Shown one piece after another: positions 1 through 8,374 of a DNA stretch of 28,311 nucleotides (positions are counted from its first letter, which is position 1; each line of letters begins with the position of its first letter). Origin of the DNA: CAYTED01 sp964404075. Lineage in GTDB: Bacteria; Patescibacteriota; Minisyncoccia; Moranbacterales; UBA1568. The notes below the pieces were generated by a model, which was not told where the DNA came from, searched no databases, and saw only the letters and a program-made list of their open reading frames with translations. The translations under genes were made by a program, and so were the position numbers. The DNA is taken from positions 1-28,311 of the forward strand of contig CAYOIM010000008.1 in the NCBI GenBank assembly GCA_964404075.1, read 5' to 3'.

Positions 1-75
1 AACGCATCCATAGCTCTCCTACGGTACCATTTCCGTTCTGGGATTGTCAAAAAGGACACGAAATGCGGATTCGCC

Positions 76-104
76 TTGAAAGAGAGGGATTTTTGAAGTA
101 GTAT
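76..104 (+). promoter_or_regulatory. sigma70-type promoter of the PEGA protein gene
   Basis: TTGAAA (76-81), a 17-nt spacer and TAGTAT (99-104). The predicted start of transcription is near 111, leaving about 18 nt of leader before ATG 129 with no SD-like sequence. Confidence 0.6.
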
Positions 105-128
105 GGAAATACCGGTATCCCTATTTTT

Positions 129-1595
129 ATGATCTCATCTCCTGGCCGAAGGTTGTTTTTTTGGACGCTCACCTGCCTCTTTTTCGTCACGACCACGACA
201 GTCCTCTTCTTCACCTTCGGATACCGATTCGACACCAAACGAGGCCTCTTCATCCATACCGGATCCTTTACCCTGAAAGTCACTCCCCTCGAAAATGTCA
301 GCATCAAGGTAGATGGAAACATCGTTCCGATGAAAACGCTCAGCATCCTCAATAACGCCTTCCACATCGACGGTCAGATGCCAGGAGAACACCTCATCCG
401 CATCGAAGCACCGGGGTATGCTCCTTGGGAGAAAAAAGCGTTCATCGAAAGCGGTCGCTCGACGGAGTTCTGGAATATCATGCTCATCGGAAAGGAATAC
501 CCGGACATTCCTATCGCTGGGACCGAATCCATCCGGAAGATATTTCCCTCGCCGGAGAGCAACCTCTTCGCACTCCTCGGAACGCGCGATGGGGGTATCG
601 TCGTAAAAACGCTCGATACCGATACCCTGCTCACCTCGGAAATCGTGTTCATCCCGAATGCAAGCCTGAGAGAAACCGATGATGAGAATCTCGAATGGTC
701 GCCGGACACGAAACAACTCCTCATCCCCCTCACGGATGAGCATGAGCGGGATACCACCTTTCTCGTCGATATCGAAAGCGGCTCCGTTATCAATCTCACG
801 GAAAAATCCGGCACCACAGATATGCGGTATGCCCGCTGGGATGGGCGACGCGACAATATTTTTTATTTTTTCGCCGGAAATACCCTCTATTCCTGGTCAA
901 GCGAAACGCTCGATACCGCACCGGCGGCACTCATCCCAGACATCAGCGGATACGACATCTCTCAAAACTTCATCTATTCCATCGATGCGAAAACCGGGAT
1001 TATCTCCCGCCTCAAATCAGGGAGTACCACCGAAGAAACGGAGCAGATCACTGCAAGCGAAATTCCGAATGGAGGGGACTCCGTCGCTCTCACCGTCTAT
1101 GACGAGGATCGCATCGCCATCCGCAATCGTGAAAACGGGAGGCTGTTTATTTTCAACCGGGGGCAGAAAGATTATTTTCATACGCTCGGTGATGGTATCC
1201 ATACTGTACAGTTCTCCAATGATGGAAAGAAACTTCTCTTCGGAAGCGATACCGAGATATTGGCATACTTCATACGCCCCTGGAATACGCAACCGATCCG
1301 CACCGAAAATGAGGTCATTCAAATCGCTCGATTTTCCATCCCCATCAGTTTCATCCAATGGTCAAAAGACTATGAACATGTACTCTTCATCTATGACAAT
1401 ACGATCAAAACCGTAGAGCTCGACCATCGCGACCGGAGGGACATGCAGACCATACAGACCCTCTCCCGCCCACCAGCACAGCTCCTCGCTGATTTCCCGG
1501 GTGATCAGCTCTTCCTCATCGAACGCAAAGACGGTCCGACCCTCTCCACCATCCCCTTCCCCATCGTTCCCATCAAAGAAGTTGTAACTCCGTAA
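129..1595 (+). CDS. PEGA-domain, beta-propeller-like membrane-anchored protein
   Basis: 488 residues. A hydrophobic segment at about residues 8-30 anchors the N terminus, so the rest should lie outside the membrane. Residues about 46-118 look like a PEGA domain (a beta-strand module with a short PGEH turn). The remainder is a series of beta-rich repeats with SPD/SND-type turns (WSPDTKQ, FSNDGKK), like TolB/WD40-type propeller blades. PEGA-propeller proteins are common in CPR genomes and are thought to act at the cell surface, but no substrate is known. ATG 129 is chosen because an in-frame TAG lies at 99-101 and a promoter sits just upstream. The next gene follows after 9 nt, so the two are probably cotranscribed. 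The domain call is good; the function is unknown. Confidence 0.8.
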   Translation: MISSPGRRLFFWTLTCLFFVTTTTVLFFTFGYRFDTKRGLFIHTGSFTLKVTPLENVSIKVDGNIVPMKTLSILNNAFHIDGQMPGEHLIRIEAPGYAPWEKKAFIESGRSTEFWNIMLIGKEYPDIPIAGTESIRKIFPSPESNLFALLGTRDGGIVVKTLDTDTLLTSEIVFIPNASLRETDDENLEWSPDTKQLLIPLTDEHERDTTFLVDIESGSVINLTEKSGTTDMRYARWDGRRDNIFYFFAGNTLYSWSSETLDTAPAALIPDISGYDISQNFIYSIDAKTGIISRLKSGSTTEETEQITASEIPNGGDSVALTVYDEDRIAIRNRENGRLFIFNRGQKDYFHTLGDGIHTVQFSNDGKKLLFGSDTEILAYFIRPWNTQPIRTENEVIQIARFSIPISFIQWSKDYEHVLFIYDNTIKTVELDHRDRRDMQTIQTLSRPPAQLLADFPGDQLFLIERKDGPTLSTIPFPIVPIKEVVTP

Positions 1596-1604
1596 TAAAA
1601 AACT

Positions 1605-2912
1605 ATGTCTTTCGAAAACAAAATATTTGGAGAAGGCAAGAAACCAACAACGATAACGAGCGAAGATCCGAACCTCTCAGAAATTGGCGGGTCGAGAGAA
1701 TCAGCCAAGCGGACTCCAGAGCAAACAGAAATGCAACTTTGTGCCGGTTTTGATACAGCACTACAAGAACTCAAGAAAAATCCGGATGACTTACGCCACC
1801 GGATTGAACAATTGAAAAATAATCACGACACCCTGAAACAGATGAATTCAGGAGGGTATTTTACCGAAGAACACTGGGAAATGGCTGCTACTCTCGAATT
1901 CTATGATCAAAGAACATTTGATCATTCATTGCGTGTTCTGCAATTCGTCCAGACGATAGCAATTGGTGATGGCGATACCGCACAATACCTCAAAGAAAGA
2001 ATGGGCGTAGAGAATGAACACGACGAGCACACTGCTTTTCAGGATTTCTTCGTAGCCGCACTCTTTCACGATATTGGGAAAACAGCCATTCCCTGCGAAA
2101 TCCTTCATGACCATACAACAAGGCGGGAGTGGGCGGAACATGCCAACCGCTGGGCTGAAAAAAACAACCGAGAACCTTATTTCGATGCAGGCATACTGCA
2201 AAAACCGGAACACGGTGGTCTCGAGGAAACTGAACTCGATGACTACTTCATGAAAATACGCAGAGAGAAGAATTATGAACCGCTCGACATCGTACCTTTA
2301 CAGGAAGTCTTTGATGAAGCAACCCTTGCGGAGCTCGAGGCGCACGGAATCCAAAGAACAGGTACTTTTCGAAAGGTGCTGGAACGCCACGAAAACGCCA
2401 CGAAGGCGGTTCTGCGACGAAAGAAAATGTATGTCGCCTCCGATATCGCATCCCTCCACCATGGCTACGAGGAACGAACCATTCGCAAGGAACGCTATCC
2501 GACAGAAACATCAGCCCTTCGCATCGCATACGCTCTCTCTATGATTCGTTCAATGGATGTCTATGATGCCCTCACCTCCAGTGATCGGTCGTATAAACAG
2601 CCTCATCACCCACTTCTCGGAATGCGGATTCTCCTGAGGGAAGCGCTCCATGAATTCACGGAGCTCGAGCTGACACAAAAGATTGTTTCCGATCTTTACA
2701 AACAATTCCAAAAAGGAAGTGAGTACGAGAAATACATCCTTCAGGCGCGAACTATCGAAGCACTCGAAAAGAAACAAGGGCTCACTCCGACACAAAGTCA
2801 ATTCGTATCAAAAGGGAAACAACTTTTGTCCGCCGAAAAAGAAATTCTTGAATTCATACAAAAGCCACTCATGACAGACAATGCGGAAAGCAATGTTCAA
2901 AAAGTAGCATAA
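1605..2912 (+). CDS. HD-GYP-like phosphohydrolase domain protein
   Basis: 435 residues. Residues visible for an HD-superfamily metal site are H107 (FDHSLRV), H155-D156 (FHDIGK), H285-H286 (LHHGYEE) and the segment at 317-333 (MDVYDALTSSDRSYKQP). The last two resemble the HHE..GYP and YDALT..RPY blocks of HD-GYP cyclic-di-GMP phosphodiesterases, but the exact GYP triplet is missing (HHGYEE instead), so the substrate may differ. Residues 1-95 are charged and have no recognised domain. There is no membrane segment, so the protein should be cytoplasmic. It starts 9 nt after the PEGA gene without an SD and ends before a bidirectional terminator. No GGDEF or PilZ partner is visible in the window. 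Confidence 0.75.
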   Translation: MSFENKIFGEGKKPTTITSEDPNLSEIGGSRESAKRTPEQTEMQLCAGFDTALQELKKNPDDLRHRIEQLKNNHDTLKQMNSGGYFTEEHWEMAATLEFYDQRTFDHSLRVLQFVQTIAIGDGDTAQYLKERMGVENEHDEHTAFQDFFVAALFHDIGKTAIPCEILHDHTTRREWAEHANRWAEKNNREPYFDAGILQKPEHGGLEETELDDYFMKIRREKNYEPLDIVPLQEVFDEATLAELEAHGIQRTGTFRKVLERHENATKAVLRRKKMYVASDIASLHHGYEERTIRKERYPTETSALRIAYALSMIRSMDVYDALTSSDRSYKQPHHPLLGMRILLREALHEFTELELTQKIVSDLYKQFQKGSEYEKYILQARTIEALEKKQGLTPTQSQFVSKGKQLLSAEKEILEFIQKPLMTDNAESNVQKVA

Positions 2913-2938
2913 CCCGCTCCATATCTTTCTCCAAAAAT

Positions 2939-2966
2939 AAGAACCCCGAGTGCTCAGGGTTCTTCT
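2939..2966. terminator. bidirectional intrinsic terminator
   Basis: A 7-bp stem, AGAACCC/GGGTTCT, around a short loop. T-rich tracts follow on the + strand (TCTTCTTC) and on the - strand (TATTTTT). It separates the convergent HD gene and rpsI. Confidence 0.75.
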
Positions 2967-3001
2967 TCATCAACCAAAAATCTTCAATCACGCATCCGGT
3001 G

Positions 3002-3433
3002 CTACCGTTTCGCCCACTGTGGTGCGCGACGGGCTTTCTTGAGGCCTGGTTTCTTTCGTTCCACACTGCGGGAATCACGAGTGAGGTATCCGGCCGCCTT
3101 GATCGTCGGACGAAGGGCGATATCATACTTGAGGAGTGCGCGGGCGATGCCGAGCTTCACGGCATCCGCCTGGCCGCTCTTGCCACCGCCACGGACGATG
3201 AGCGAAAGACGAAATTTCTCGGAGAGACCTGTTTCCTTGAGCGGCGCCATGAGTGAGAGTCTCTGCTCCTCGGTACCGAAATAGAGCTCGATCGTCTTTC
3301 CATTGACGGTATGTTCGATCTTCTCCTCATCCGTCGGATACAACCGCACCAAAGCGACCGCCGTCTTCCGACGACCGACGGCGTAGTGATACCGCATATC
3401 TTCCTCTGTTTTCACCACTTTCTTCGTTGCCAT
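3002..3433 (-). CDS. rpsI: 30S ribosomal protein uS9
   Basis: 143 residues. The start MATKKVV at 3433 is preferred; a GTG six codons upstream (3451) is possible. The block HYAVGRRKTAVALVRL near the N terminus and the C-terminal KKARRAPQWAKR, whose basic tail reaches toward the P-site tRNA, identify uS9. It is the last gene of the infA-to-rpsI operon. Unlike its neighbours it is separated from rplM by about 100 bp of AT-rich repeated words, and it has no SD. It ends just before the shared terminator at 2939-2966. Confidence 0.95.
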   Translation of the reverse strand: MATKKVVKTEEDMRYHYAVGRRKTAVALVRLYPTDEEKIEHTVNGKTIELYFGTEEQRLSLMAPLKETGLSEKFRLSLIVRGGGKSGQADAVKLGIARALLKYDIALRPTIKAAGYLTRDSRSVERKKPGLKKARRAPQWAKR

Positions 3434-3537
3434 AATTTTATAATTCTTCACTAAATTTCACAGATATTTACCGAATCTTCACGAATCTCTTTCTTATTTG
3501 TGCTATTTGTGGAATATGTGAGTTCATTGGTGCTCCA
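3434..3537. repeat. AT-rich intergenic hairpin of repeated words
   Basis: This spacer between rplM and rpsI consists of degenerate 10-11-nt words. On the - strand these are ATTCGTGAAG, ATTCGGTAAA, ATCTGTGAAA and TTTAGTGAAG, preceded by CACAAATA-type words. The two halves are imperfectly complementary, so the transcript could fold into a long hairpin. No gene and no clear promoter are visible. Confidence 0.55.
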
Positions 3538-3960
3538 CTATTCGTGAACCACTTCCACCTTGTGCGTGTGCTCGCCATCCTTATAGATATGAAGTCGTTT
3601 CAGCATTTTCGCTCGGAGGAGATTCTTCGGGAGCATATTGTATACCGCCTGATGGATCGCCTTGGTCGAATCCCGCTTCATCACTTCCTTGAATGTCCTC
3701 GAGGTGATACCGCCCGGGTAACCGCTATAGTGATGATACATCTTCTGATCGCCCTTCCGACCGGTCACCTGCACACCATCGGAATGCGTCACGACGACAT
3801 AATCCCCCTTGTCGAAATTCGGCTCATAATCCACCTTGCGCTTTCCCGAGAGCACCATGGCGATCTCCGTGGCCAAACGACCCAAAACCTTCCCCTGAGC
3901 GTCAAAGCCATGGAATGTCCGTACAATCACCCGCTTTCCATTGTGTTCCGTCGTTGCCAT
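3538..3960 (-). CDS. rplM: 50S ribosomal protein uL13
   Basis: 140 residues from MATTEHNGKRV. Family blocks visible are DAQGKVLGRLATEIA, the GDYVVV strand, YHHYSGYPGGI and AVYNMLPKNLLRAKMLKRL. uL13 binds 23S rRNA early in 50S assembly. ATG 3960 is chosen because the reading frame upstream runs into rplQ, and because GGGAAAG lies at a suitable distance before this ATG. It begins 10 nt after the rplQ stop. The rplQ-rplM-rpsI order is the usual bacterial one. Confidence 0.95.
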   Translation of the reverse strand: MATTEHNGKRVIVRTFHGFDAQGKVLGRLATEIAMVLSGKRKVDYEPNFDKGDYVVVTHSDGVQVTGRKGDQKMYHHYSGYPGGITSRTFKEVMKRDSTKAIHQAVYNMLPKNLLRAKMLKRLHIYKDGEHTHKVEVVHE

Positions 3961-3970
3961 ACTTCTTTCC

Positions 3971-4336
3971 CTAAACAAATTCGATGATCGCGACCTTTGC
4001 GGCATCGCTCTTCCTCGCCTCGAGCTTCACGACCCGCGTATACCCGCTCGTTCGGGCGACAAATCGATCGCTGAAATCGCTATTCAATTTATCAGCCGCC
4101 ATTTTCGGAAGGAGGGCGTGCAATTCACGGACAAAGGAGAGGCGGGTCGATTCATCGGCGCGCGCCTGCTTCGCCTTGTTCACGATCGGATCGATCAGCC
4201 GCTTCAATTCCTTGGCCTTCGCCTCGGTCGTACTGATTCGTTCACACATGACGAGGCTCCCCAGCATAGTCTTCAGCATCGCCTGGCGCACTTTCTTCGT
4301 TCGTCCAAATTTTCGACCGACTTTCTGATGTCTCAT
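3971..4336 (-). CDS. rplQ: 50S ribosomal protein bL17
   Basis: 121 residues, the normal length. The N terminus MRHQKVGRKFGRTKKVRQAM and the central RISTTEAKAKELKRLIDPIV are typical of bL17, which sits near the peptide exit tunnel. It follows rpoA after 40 bp, which preserves the standard rpoA-rplQ pair even though rpoA is short. Confidence 0.95.
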   Translation of the reverse strand: MRHQKVGRKFGRTKKVRQAMLKTMLGSLVMCERISTTEAKAKELKRLIDPIVNKAKQARADESTRLSFVRELHALLPKMAADKLNSDFSDRFVARTSGYTRVVKLEARKSDAAKVAIIEFV

Positions 4337-4376
4337 AGCAATGCAATAGACGGAACATGATTCCTCTCAACTTTCC

Positions 4377-5126
4377 TTATTCGGACTTCTCCTTTTTCAC
4401 GGTTTTTTTCTTCGCCACCTTCGCCGGCTTCGCGGCATCCTTCACTTCTTCGATGGCAAGTGCCGCGAATTGGCTCATGAGTATGCTGACCGCCTTCCCG
4501 AAAGCGACATCCGGGGCGATGGTCCCGTCCGTCATGATCTCAAGCGTGATCTTGTCATAATCCGTCCGCTTCCCGACACGCATATGCTCCACTTCGAAAT
4601 TCACTCGCTTCACCGGCGTATAGATGGTATCGATGGCGATCATGCCGATTTCTTTCTCCCGCTCCTGCTGTTCTACCGGAATGTATCCGATACCGCGTGC
4701 GACCACGACTTCCATATCGATTTCCGCCTTCTTGTCCGAAAGCGTCGCGATAACCTGCTCCGGATTCACGACTTCGAGTCCGGTCGGCGTCTTGAAGAGA
4801 GCGGCCGTTGCCTTCCCCTCGCCCTTCGATTTGAGGGAAATCTGTACCGGTTCATCACCCGTCATACGAAAACGGACCTGCTTCAAATTGAGGATGATCT
4901 GCACGACATCCTCCATGACACCGGGTATCGTAGTGAATTCATGCATCACACCTTTTATCTTCACTGAGGTGATCGCCGCTCCCTCCAGGGAAGAAAGCAG
5001 AATACGCCGAATGGCATTCCCGAGGGTCGTGCCATACCCGGGATAACATCCGAGAATCTCGAACTTCCCATGCGACGGGCTGAGCTCGGTATACTTCGGT
5101 TCCTGCGGAAGGCTGATCGTATGCAT
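4377..5126 (-). CDS. rpoA: RNA polymerase alpha subunit lacking the C-terminal domain
   Basis: 249 residues. The N-terminal dimerisation and beta/beta' binding domain is complete: PGYGTTLGNAIRRILLSSLEG at residues 29-49 and the VARGIGY block. After about residue 230 there is only an Ala/Lys-rich tail (AKKKTVKKEKSE). The usual C-terminal domain (about residues 249-329 in E. coli, helix-hairpin-helix fold, binding UP elements and activators) is absent. Only 40 bp separate the stop from rplQ, and no frame there restores it, so this is not a frameshift. An AGGAGGG lies too far (about 29 nt) upstream of the ATG to act as a normal SD. Confidence 0.95.
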   Translation of the reverse strand: MHTISLPQEPKYTELSPSHGKFEILGCYPGYGTTLGNAIRRILLSSLEGAAITSVKIKGVMHEFTTIPGVMEDVVQIILNLKQVRFRMTGDEPVQISLKSKGEGKATAALFKTPTGLEVVNPEQVIATLSDKKAEIDMEVVVARGIGYIPVEQQEREKEIGMIAIDTIYTPVKRVNFEVEHMRVGKRTDYDKITLEIMTDGTIAPDVAFGKAVSILMSQFAALAIEEVKDAAKPAKVAKKKTVKKEKSE

Positions 5127-5199
5127 AGTGTTGATACTCGAGAACGGCTTTCCCTCCTGTTACCCCGGAAAGACGACTCCGAAAAAAAATTACGATTTA

Positions 5200-5829
5200 T
5201 TATTTGGAATAGTATTCGACGACCAACTGCGCATCGACATTGTTCGAGGCATCGCTCCGACTCGGGAGAGCCACGACTTTCGCCTCCATCTTGTCCGTAT
5301 CGATCGAGAGCCACGCGGGCACATCCGTCTTATTCCTCAACAGCTCGCCCTGTGTCTTCAGGTAGGTCTTCTCCTTCTTATTCGCCTTGAGCGTGATCAC
5401 ATCCCCCACTTTCACTCCCATCGAAGAGATATTCATACGGCGACCATTGACCATGAACCACTTGTGTCCGACGAGTTGCCTCGCCTGCATACGGGATGAT
5501 GCGAATCCGAGACGATAGATGACATTGTCGAGCCTCCGCTCCAACCGGGCGAGGAGGAGATCTCCGGCGATCCCTTTCTCCTGCGTCGCCTCCTCGTAGT
5601 GATGACGGAACTGCCGCTCGAGGACGCCGTATATCCGCTTAATCCGCTGTTTCATCGCGAGCTGTCTCGCGAATTCGCTCTGATTGCGCGATCCCTTCTG
5701 ACCATGCATGCCCGGGGCATACGGTCGGCGGACAATCGCACATTTCGGAGACGCGCAACGATCACCCTTGAGAAACAGTTTCTCCCCGGCTCGTCGGCAC
5801 AGAACACATTTGTCAGTCATCTTCGCCAT
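5200..5829 (-). CDS. rpsD: 30S ribosomal protein uS4, zinc-binding form
   Basis: 209 residues from MAKMTDKCVLC. Cysteines 8, 11, 25 and 30 form the zinc site of the C+ type of uS4. The S4 RNA-binding domain follows (RRLDNVIYRLGFASSRMQARQLVGHKWFMVNG region, in blocks). uS4 nucleates assembly of the 30S body. A frame extension to ATG 5889 exists, but it would add 20 residues with no family counterpart, so 5829 is preferred. No SD is seen. The gene lies between rpsK and rpoA, the usual order. Confidence 0.93.
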   Translation of the reverse strand: MAKMTDKCVLCRRAGEKLFLKGDRCASPKCAIVRRPYAPGMHGQKGSRNQSEFARQLAMKQRIKRIYGVLERQFRHHYEEATQEKGIAGDLLLARLERRLDNVIYRLGFASSRMQARQLVGHKWFMVNGRRMNISSMGVKVGDVITLKANKKEKTYLKTQGELLRNKTDVPAWLSIDTDKMEAKVVALPSRSDASNNVDAQLVVEYYSK

Positions 5830-5895
5830 ACTTGATTCTTGATTGCACTCTATTCTAGTTATAGGCACCGTCTTTCCTGGAGCAGTCATCTCTTC

Positions 5896-6384
5896 TTAGA
5901 TGCGGCGGGGTCGGCGGGGTCGACATCCATTGTGGGGAATCGGAGTGAGATCTTTGATGGAAATGAGGCTGAATCCGTTATTGGCGAGCGCCCGGATCGC
6001 CGCTTCTCGACCGCTTCCGACACCCTTGACGAATACCTCTATTTCCTGGAGACCGTACTTCTTCACTTTTTCCGCCACATCTCCCACGACTTGTGTCGCG
6101 GCATACGGAGTGGACTTCTTCGCCCCCTTGAACCCGAGATGCCCCGAACTGGACCAACCGAGTACCGCGCCATTTGCGTCCGTCAGGGAAATGATCGTGT
6201 TATTATAAGTACACTGGATGCTCGCACGCCCCTTGAAGACCTGGCGCTTGGATTTCTTGCGCTTCTTCTCCACTTCTGCCGGAGTACCGGATGCGACATC
6301 TCCTGCGGTCGCAGTATCCGTCACTTCTTCTCCGACCGATTCGGGTCCGCCTTCAGCAGAATTTTTTTTCAATTCTTCAGACAT
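5896..6384 (-). CDS. rpsK: 30S ribosomal protein uS11 with acidic N-terminal extension
   Basis: 162 residues against about 129 in most bacteria. The core (CTYNNTIISLTDANG, GSGREAAIRAL, IPHNGCRPRRPRRI) is normal; uS11 lines the 30S platform. The first 40 or so residues form a Glu/Ala/Thr/Gly-rich, probably disordered stretch ending in a Lys/Arg cluster (KKRKKSKR). The extension has the same base composition as its surroundings and no internal start with a better leader, so it looks genuine. It lies 11 bp after rpsM. Confidence 0.93.
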   Translation of the reverse strand: MSEELKKNSAEGGPESVGEEVTDTATAGDVASGTPAEVEKKRKKSKRQVFKGRASIQCTYNNTIISLTDANGAVLGWSSSGHLGFKGAKKSTPYAATQVVGDVAEKVKKYGLQEIEVFVKGVGSGREAAIRALANNGFSLISIKDLTPIPHNGCRPRRPRRI

Positions 6385-6396
6385 ATTTTTCAGAAC

Positions 6397-6786
6397 TTAG
6401 GTCTTGCTATCGGATTTCTTGCGACCGCTTCCCATCGTCTTCCGAGTATTTCCTCTCACCGTACGCGTATTGGTCTTCGTCCGCTGACCGCGCGAGGGCA
6501 GACTCTTCGCATGCCTCGTGCCCCGATAGCAACCGATCTCACGCAAGCGACGGATATCGGTCTTCACCTCATGTCGCAATTCTCCTTCGACATGGTACTG
6601 CTTCTCGATTTCCTCACGGAGACGATTCGCATCCTTCTCGGCGAGATCCTTCGTACGGATATTCGGATCGATATGGAGCTTCGCGAGAATCTTCTGGCTG
6701 AGCGGAAGTCCGATCCCATAGAGATACGGGAGTGCCGCTTCGATTCTTTTGTTGTCCGGAAGATTCACGCCTGCGATTCTCAACAT
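6397..6786 (-). CDS. rpsM: 30S ribosomal protein uS13
   Basis: 129 residues. MLRIAGVNLPDNKRIEAAL, YGIG, the helical middle segment and the C-terminal CYRGTRHAKSLPSRGQRTK-type motif are diagnostic. uS13 contacts the P-site tRNA and bridges to the 50S subunit. It lies between rpmJ and rpsK as in most bacterial alpha operons. Confidence 0.95.
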   Translation of the reverse strand: MLRIAGVNLPDNKRIEAALPYLYGIGLPLSQKILAKLHIDPNIRTKDLAEKDANRLREEIEKQYHVEGELRHEVKTDIRRLREIGCYRGTRHAKSLPSRGQRTKTNTRTVRGNTRKTMGSGRKKSDSKT

Positions 6787-6851
6787 AGCTTTTTTATAAA
6801 TTTTTCACTCATCTGACGAATACCGACCAAACCCTTGGGAACATCGATACC

Positions 6852-6965
6852 TTAGCCCTGGCGCTGTTTATGCTTCGGAGTGACACAGATCACGAACAGT
6901 TTCCGCTGTCGTTTCACAATCTTGCAATGAGCGCAAATCTTTTTGACCGATGATCGAACTTTCAT
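6852..6965 (-). CDS. rpmJ: 50S ribosomal protein bL36
   Basis: 37 residues, read by hand: MKVRSSVKKICAHCKIVKRQ, then RKLFVICVTPKHKQRQG. The zinc ligands CxxC (11, 14), C27 and H32 are present, so this is the zinc-type bL36. It lies between infA and rpsM, its conserved place, 13 nt after the infA stop. Confidence 0.93.
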   Translation of the reverse strand: MKVRSSVKKICAHCKIVKRQRKLFVICVTPKHKQRQG

Positions 6966-6978
6966 ACGAACCGAATGA

Positions 6979-7200
6979 CTATTTTAATCTGTGCGTGATC
7001 CTTCCCTTCGTGAGATCATACGGGCTCATTTCTACCGTGACCCTGTCTCCGGGAAGGAGACGGATATAATGTACCCTCATTTTCCCGGAAATATGAGCCA
7101 AAATCTCATGACCACTTTCGAGTTTCACCCGAAAAGTCGCTCCGGGGTGGCTCTCTACGACCTCTCCATCCATCTTGATGACATCTTTTTTATTTCCCAT
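6979..7200 (-). CDS. infA: translation initiation factor IF-1
   Basis: 73 residues, the family length. S1/OB-fold blocks are visible: KDVIKMDGEVVES, FRVKLESGHEILAHISGKMR, RLLPGDRVTVEMSPYDLTKGRI. IF-1 binds the 30S A site during initiation. It is the first gene of the nine-gene operon; secY, adk and map, often found upstream, are not here. The ATG is preceded by a small hairpin (7206-7218) rather than an SD. Confidence 0.95.
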   Translation of the reverse strand: MGNKKDVIKMDGEVVESHPGATFRVKLESGHEILAHISGKMRVHYIRLLPGDRVTVEMSPYDLTKGRITHRLK

Positions 7201-7205
7201 ATTTC

Positions 7206-7223
7206 AGCCGTTTCGGCTTTTTC
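7206..7223. promoter_or_regulatory. hairpin directly before infA; terminator-like on + strand
   Basis: AGCCG-TTT-CGGCT followed by TTTTT on the + strand, which is the shape of an intrinsic terminator for antisense RNA leaving infA. On the - strand the same stem lies 5 nt before the infA ATG, where an SD would normally be. An AT-rich stretch beyond it (TATCAT near 7228) may hold the operon promoter, but no good -35 box is clear. Confidence 0.45.
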
Positions 7224-7401
7224 TTTATGATACTTATTCTTTCTACACGCAAAAAACAGAAAACCAAAAACAGAGAAATTTTACCGGGAAACTCAATCCT
7301 TGATCCTGAATCTCTATCGTGGGGTCAATCCCTGGAAAAATGGCTTCTTCTGCAGTTTTTTAATGTATCTACTATTGTAGAGAAGGTTCGGGATTATGTC
7401 A

Positions 7402-7523
7402 ACCCCGCACCTTTTCGGCACTCAGAGAACTTCAATCATGACAAATATAGATAGCTTCATTCATGCGAGTACCAGCGTATCACTTCTTTGCGCCAAAGGC
7501 GCTGTGCCGAAAAGGTGCGGGGT
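7402..7523. repeat. 20-bp perfect inverted repeat with 82-nt centre
   Basis: ACCCCGCACCTTTTCGGCAC at 7402-7421 is perfectly complementary to 7504-7523. It lies downstream of uppS on the - strand, so it may end that transcript, but no T-run follows. The unit GTCAACCCCGC at its left edge recurs at 12061. Confidence 0.8.
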
Positions 7524-7575
7524 CAAGCCCCCGCCCGCAACTCTTCGCGTAGCGATGCGAGCATGCCCATCATTT
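7522..7575. repeat. GC-rich dispersed palindrome, degenerate copy
   Basis: It shares CCCGCCCGCAAC, then CTTCxxGCGTAGCGATGCG, with the better copy at 12061-12114. Its right arm has decayed (GCGAGCATG in place of GCGGGCGGG). Confidence 0.65.
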
Positions 7576-7614
7576 CCATCAGTAAATCATCAAAATTTCC
7601 TCCCAAAATATTCC

Positions 7615-8328
7615 TTATTTCCCAAAGCGTCGTCCCCGCTCGCTGAAATCAGTGAGAGCCCGCTCGAAAGCTTCTGCGCCGAAATCAGGATAATACTCCT
7701 TGGCAAAATACAACTGACTATCCCGGGTATGCCACATGAGAAATCCTGCCGAGAGATGCGGCTCGTCACCGGTGCGGATGAGATAATCCACCGGAGCAAT
7801 TTCCTTCGTCATGAGGTTTTGCAGGACCGTCTCACCGGTAATAAGCCCGCTCTCCACCCCTGAATCGGCGATCGACCGGATAGCAGAGAGCATGTCGTCA
7901 TCCCCGTTATACGCGAGGAAGAAATTGAGAAAGTATCGATCATACCCCTTCGTCACCGCATCAACGCGCCGTATGATTTTTTTCAGCGATGCCGGAAACT
8001 GTTCATCGAAGCGACCGATGAAGCGAACCCGCACCTTATCTGTATGGATATCCTCGCTCTCGAGAAGTTTCGTGAAGTATGTCTCATAGATACGGAGCAA
8101 TGCCCGACTCTCTTCGAGCGGTCGTTTCTTCAGGTTCTCCAGTGACGATCCCCAGATGGAGAGCTCCCTCACACCCATCTCCCTCGCCTTTCGGACGAGG
8201 ATCTCGGTATTTTTCGCCCCCGCCTCATGTCCCTCCCAGGGAGCGAGATGCCGCTCCGTCGCCCAACGGCGATTTCCATCGGGAATGATCGCGACATGAT
8301 ACGGTATGTTCTTGTTTTGTTCTGTCAT
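7615..8328 (-). CDS. uppS: isoprenyl transferase (undecaprenyl diphosphate synthase family)
   Basis: 237 residues from MTEQNKN. The cis-prenyltransferase signature AIIPDGNRRWA (D17, N19, R20) binds the allylic diphosphate, GHEAG (H34) follows, and DYLIRTGDEPHLSAGF near the C terminus matches the RTGGE..S block. The usual FSTENW motif appears as WGSSLENLKKR, so Glu-Asn are kept but Trp is not. It adds isopentenyl diphosphate units to make the lipid carrier for the cell envelope. It follows the trans-prenyl synthase gene by 46 bp, and the two likely form one pathway unit. An upstream start at 8367 is less likely. Confidence 0.93.
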   Translation of the reverse strand: MTEQNKNIPYHVAIIPDGNRRWATERHLAPWEGHEAGAKNTEILVRKAREMGVRELSIWGSSLENLKKRPLEESRALLRIYETYFTKLLESEDIHTDKVRVRFIGRFDEQFPASLKKIIRRVDAVTKGYDRYFLNFFLAYNGDDDMLSAIRSIADSGVESGLITGETVLQNLMTKEIAPVDYLIRTGDEPHLSAGFLMWHTRDSQLYFAKEYYPDFGAEAFERALTDFSERGRRFGK

Positions 8329-8374
8329 AATATGATCGAAACTATTTCCTACCGCCTCGCCTCTCACCGCTTCA

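Larger units (their letters stand above)
7224..7614. other. spacer between infA and uppS
   Basis: About 390 bp without a convincing gene. It must hold the operon promoter on its left side. The right side holds the 20-bp inverted repeat (7402-7421/7504-7523), a small GCGCC-AAA-GGCGC hairpin near 7490-7502, and a CCCGCCCGCA element (7522-7575). Confidence 0.6.

Noticed and set aside
5839..6816. 325-codon + frame
   Set aside because: It lies antisense to rpsK and rpsM, which are certain; it is a shadow of their codon bias.
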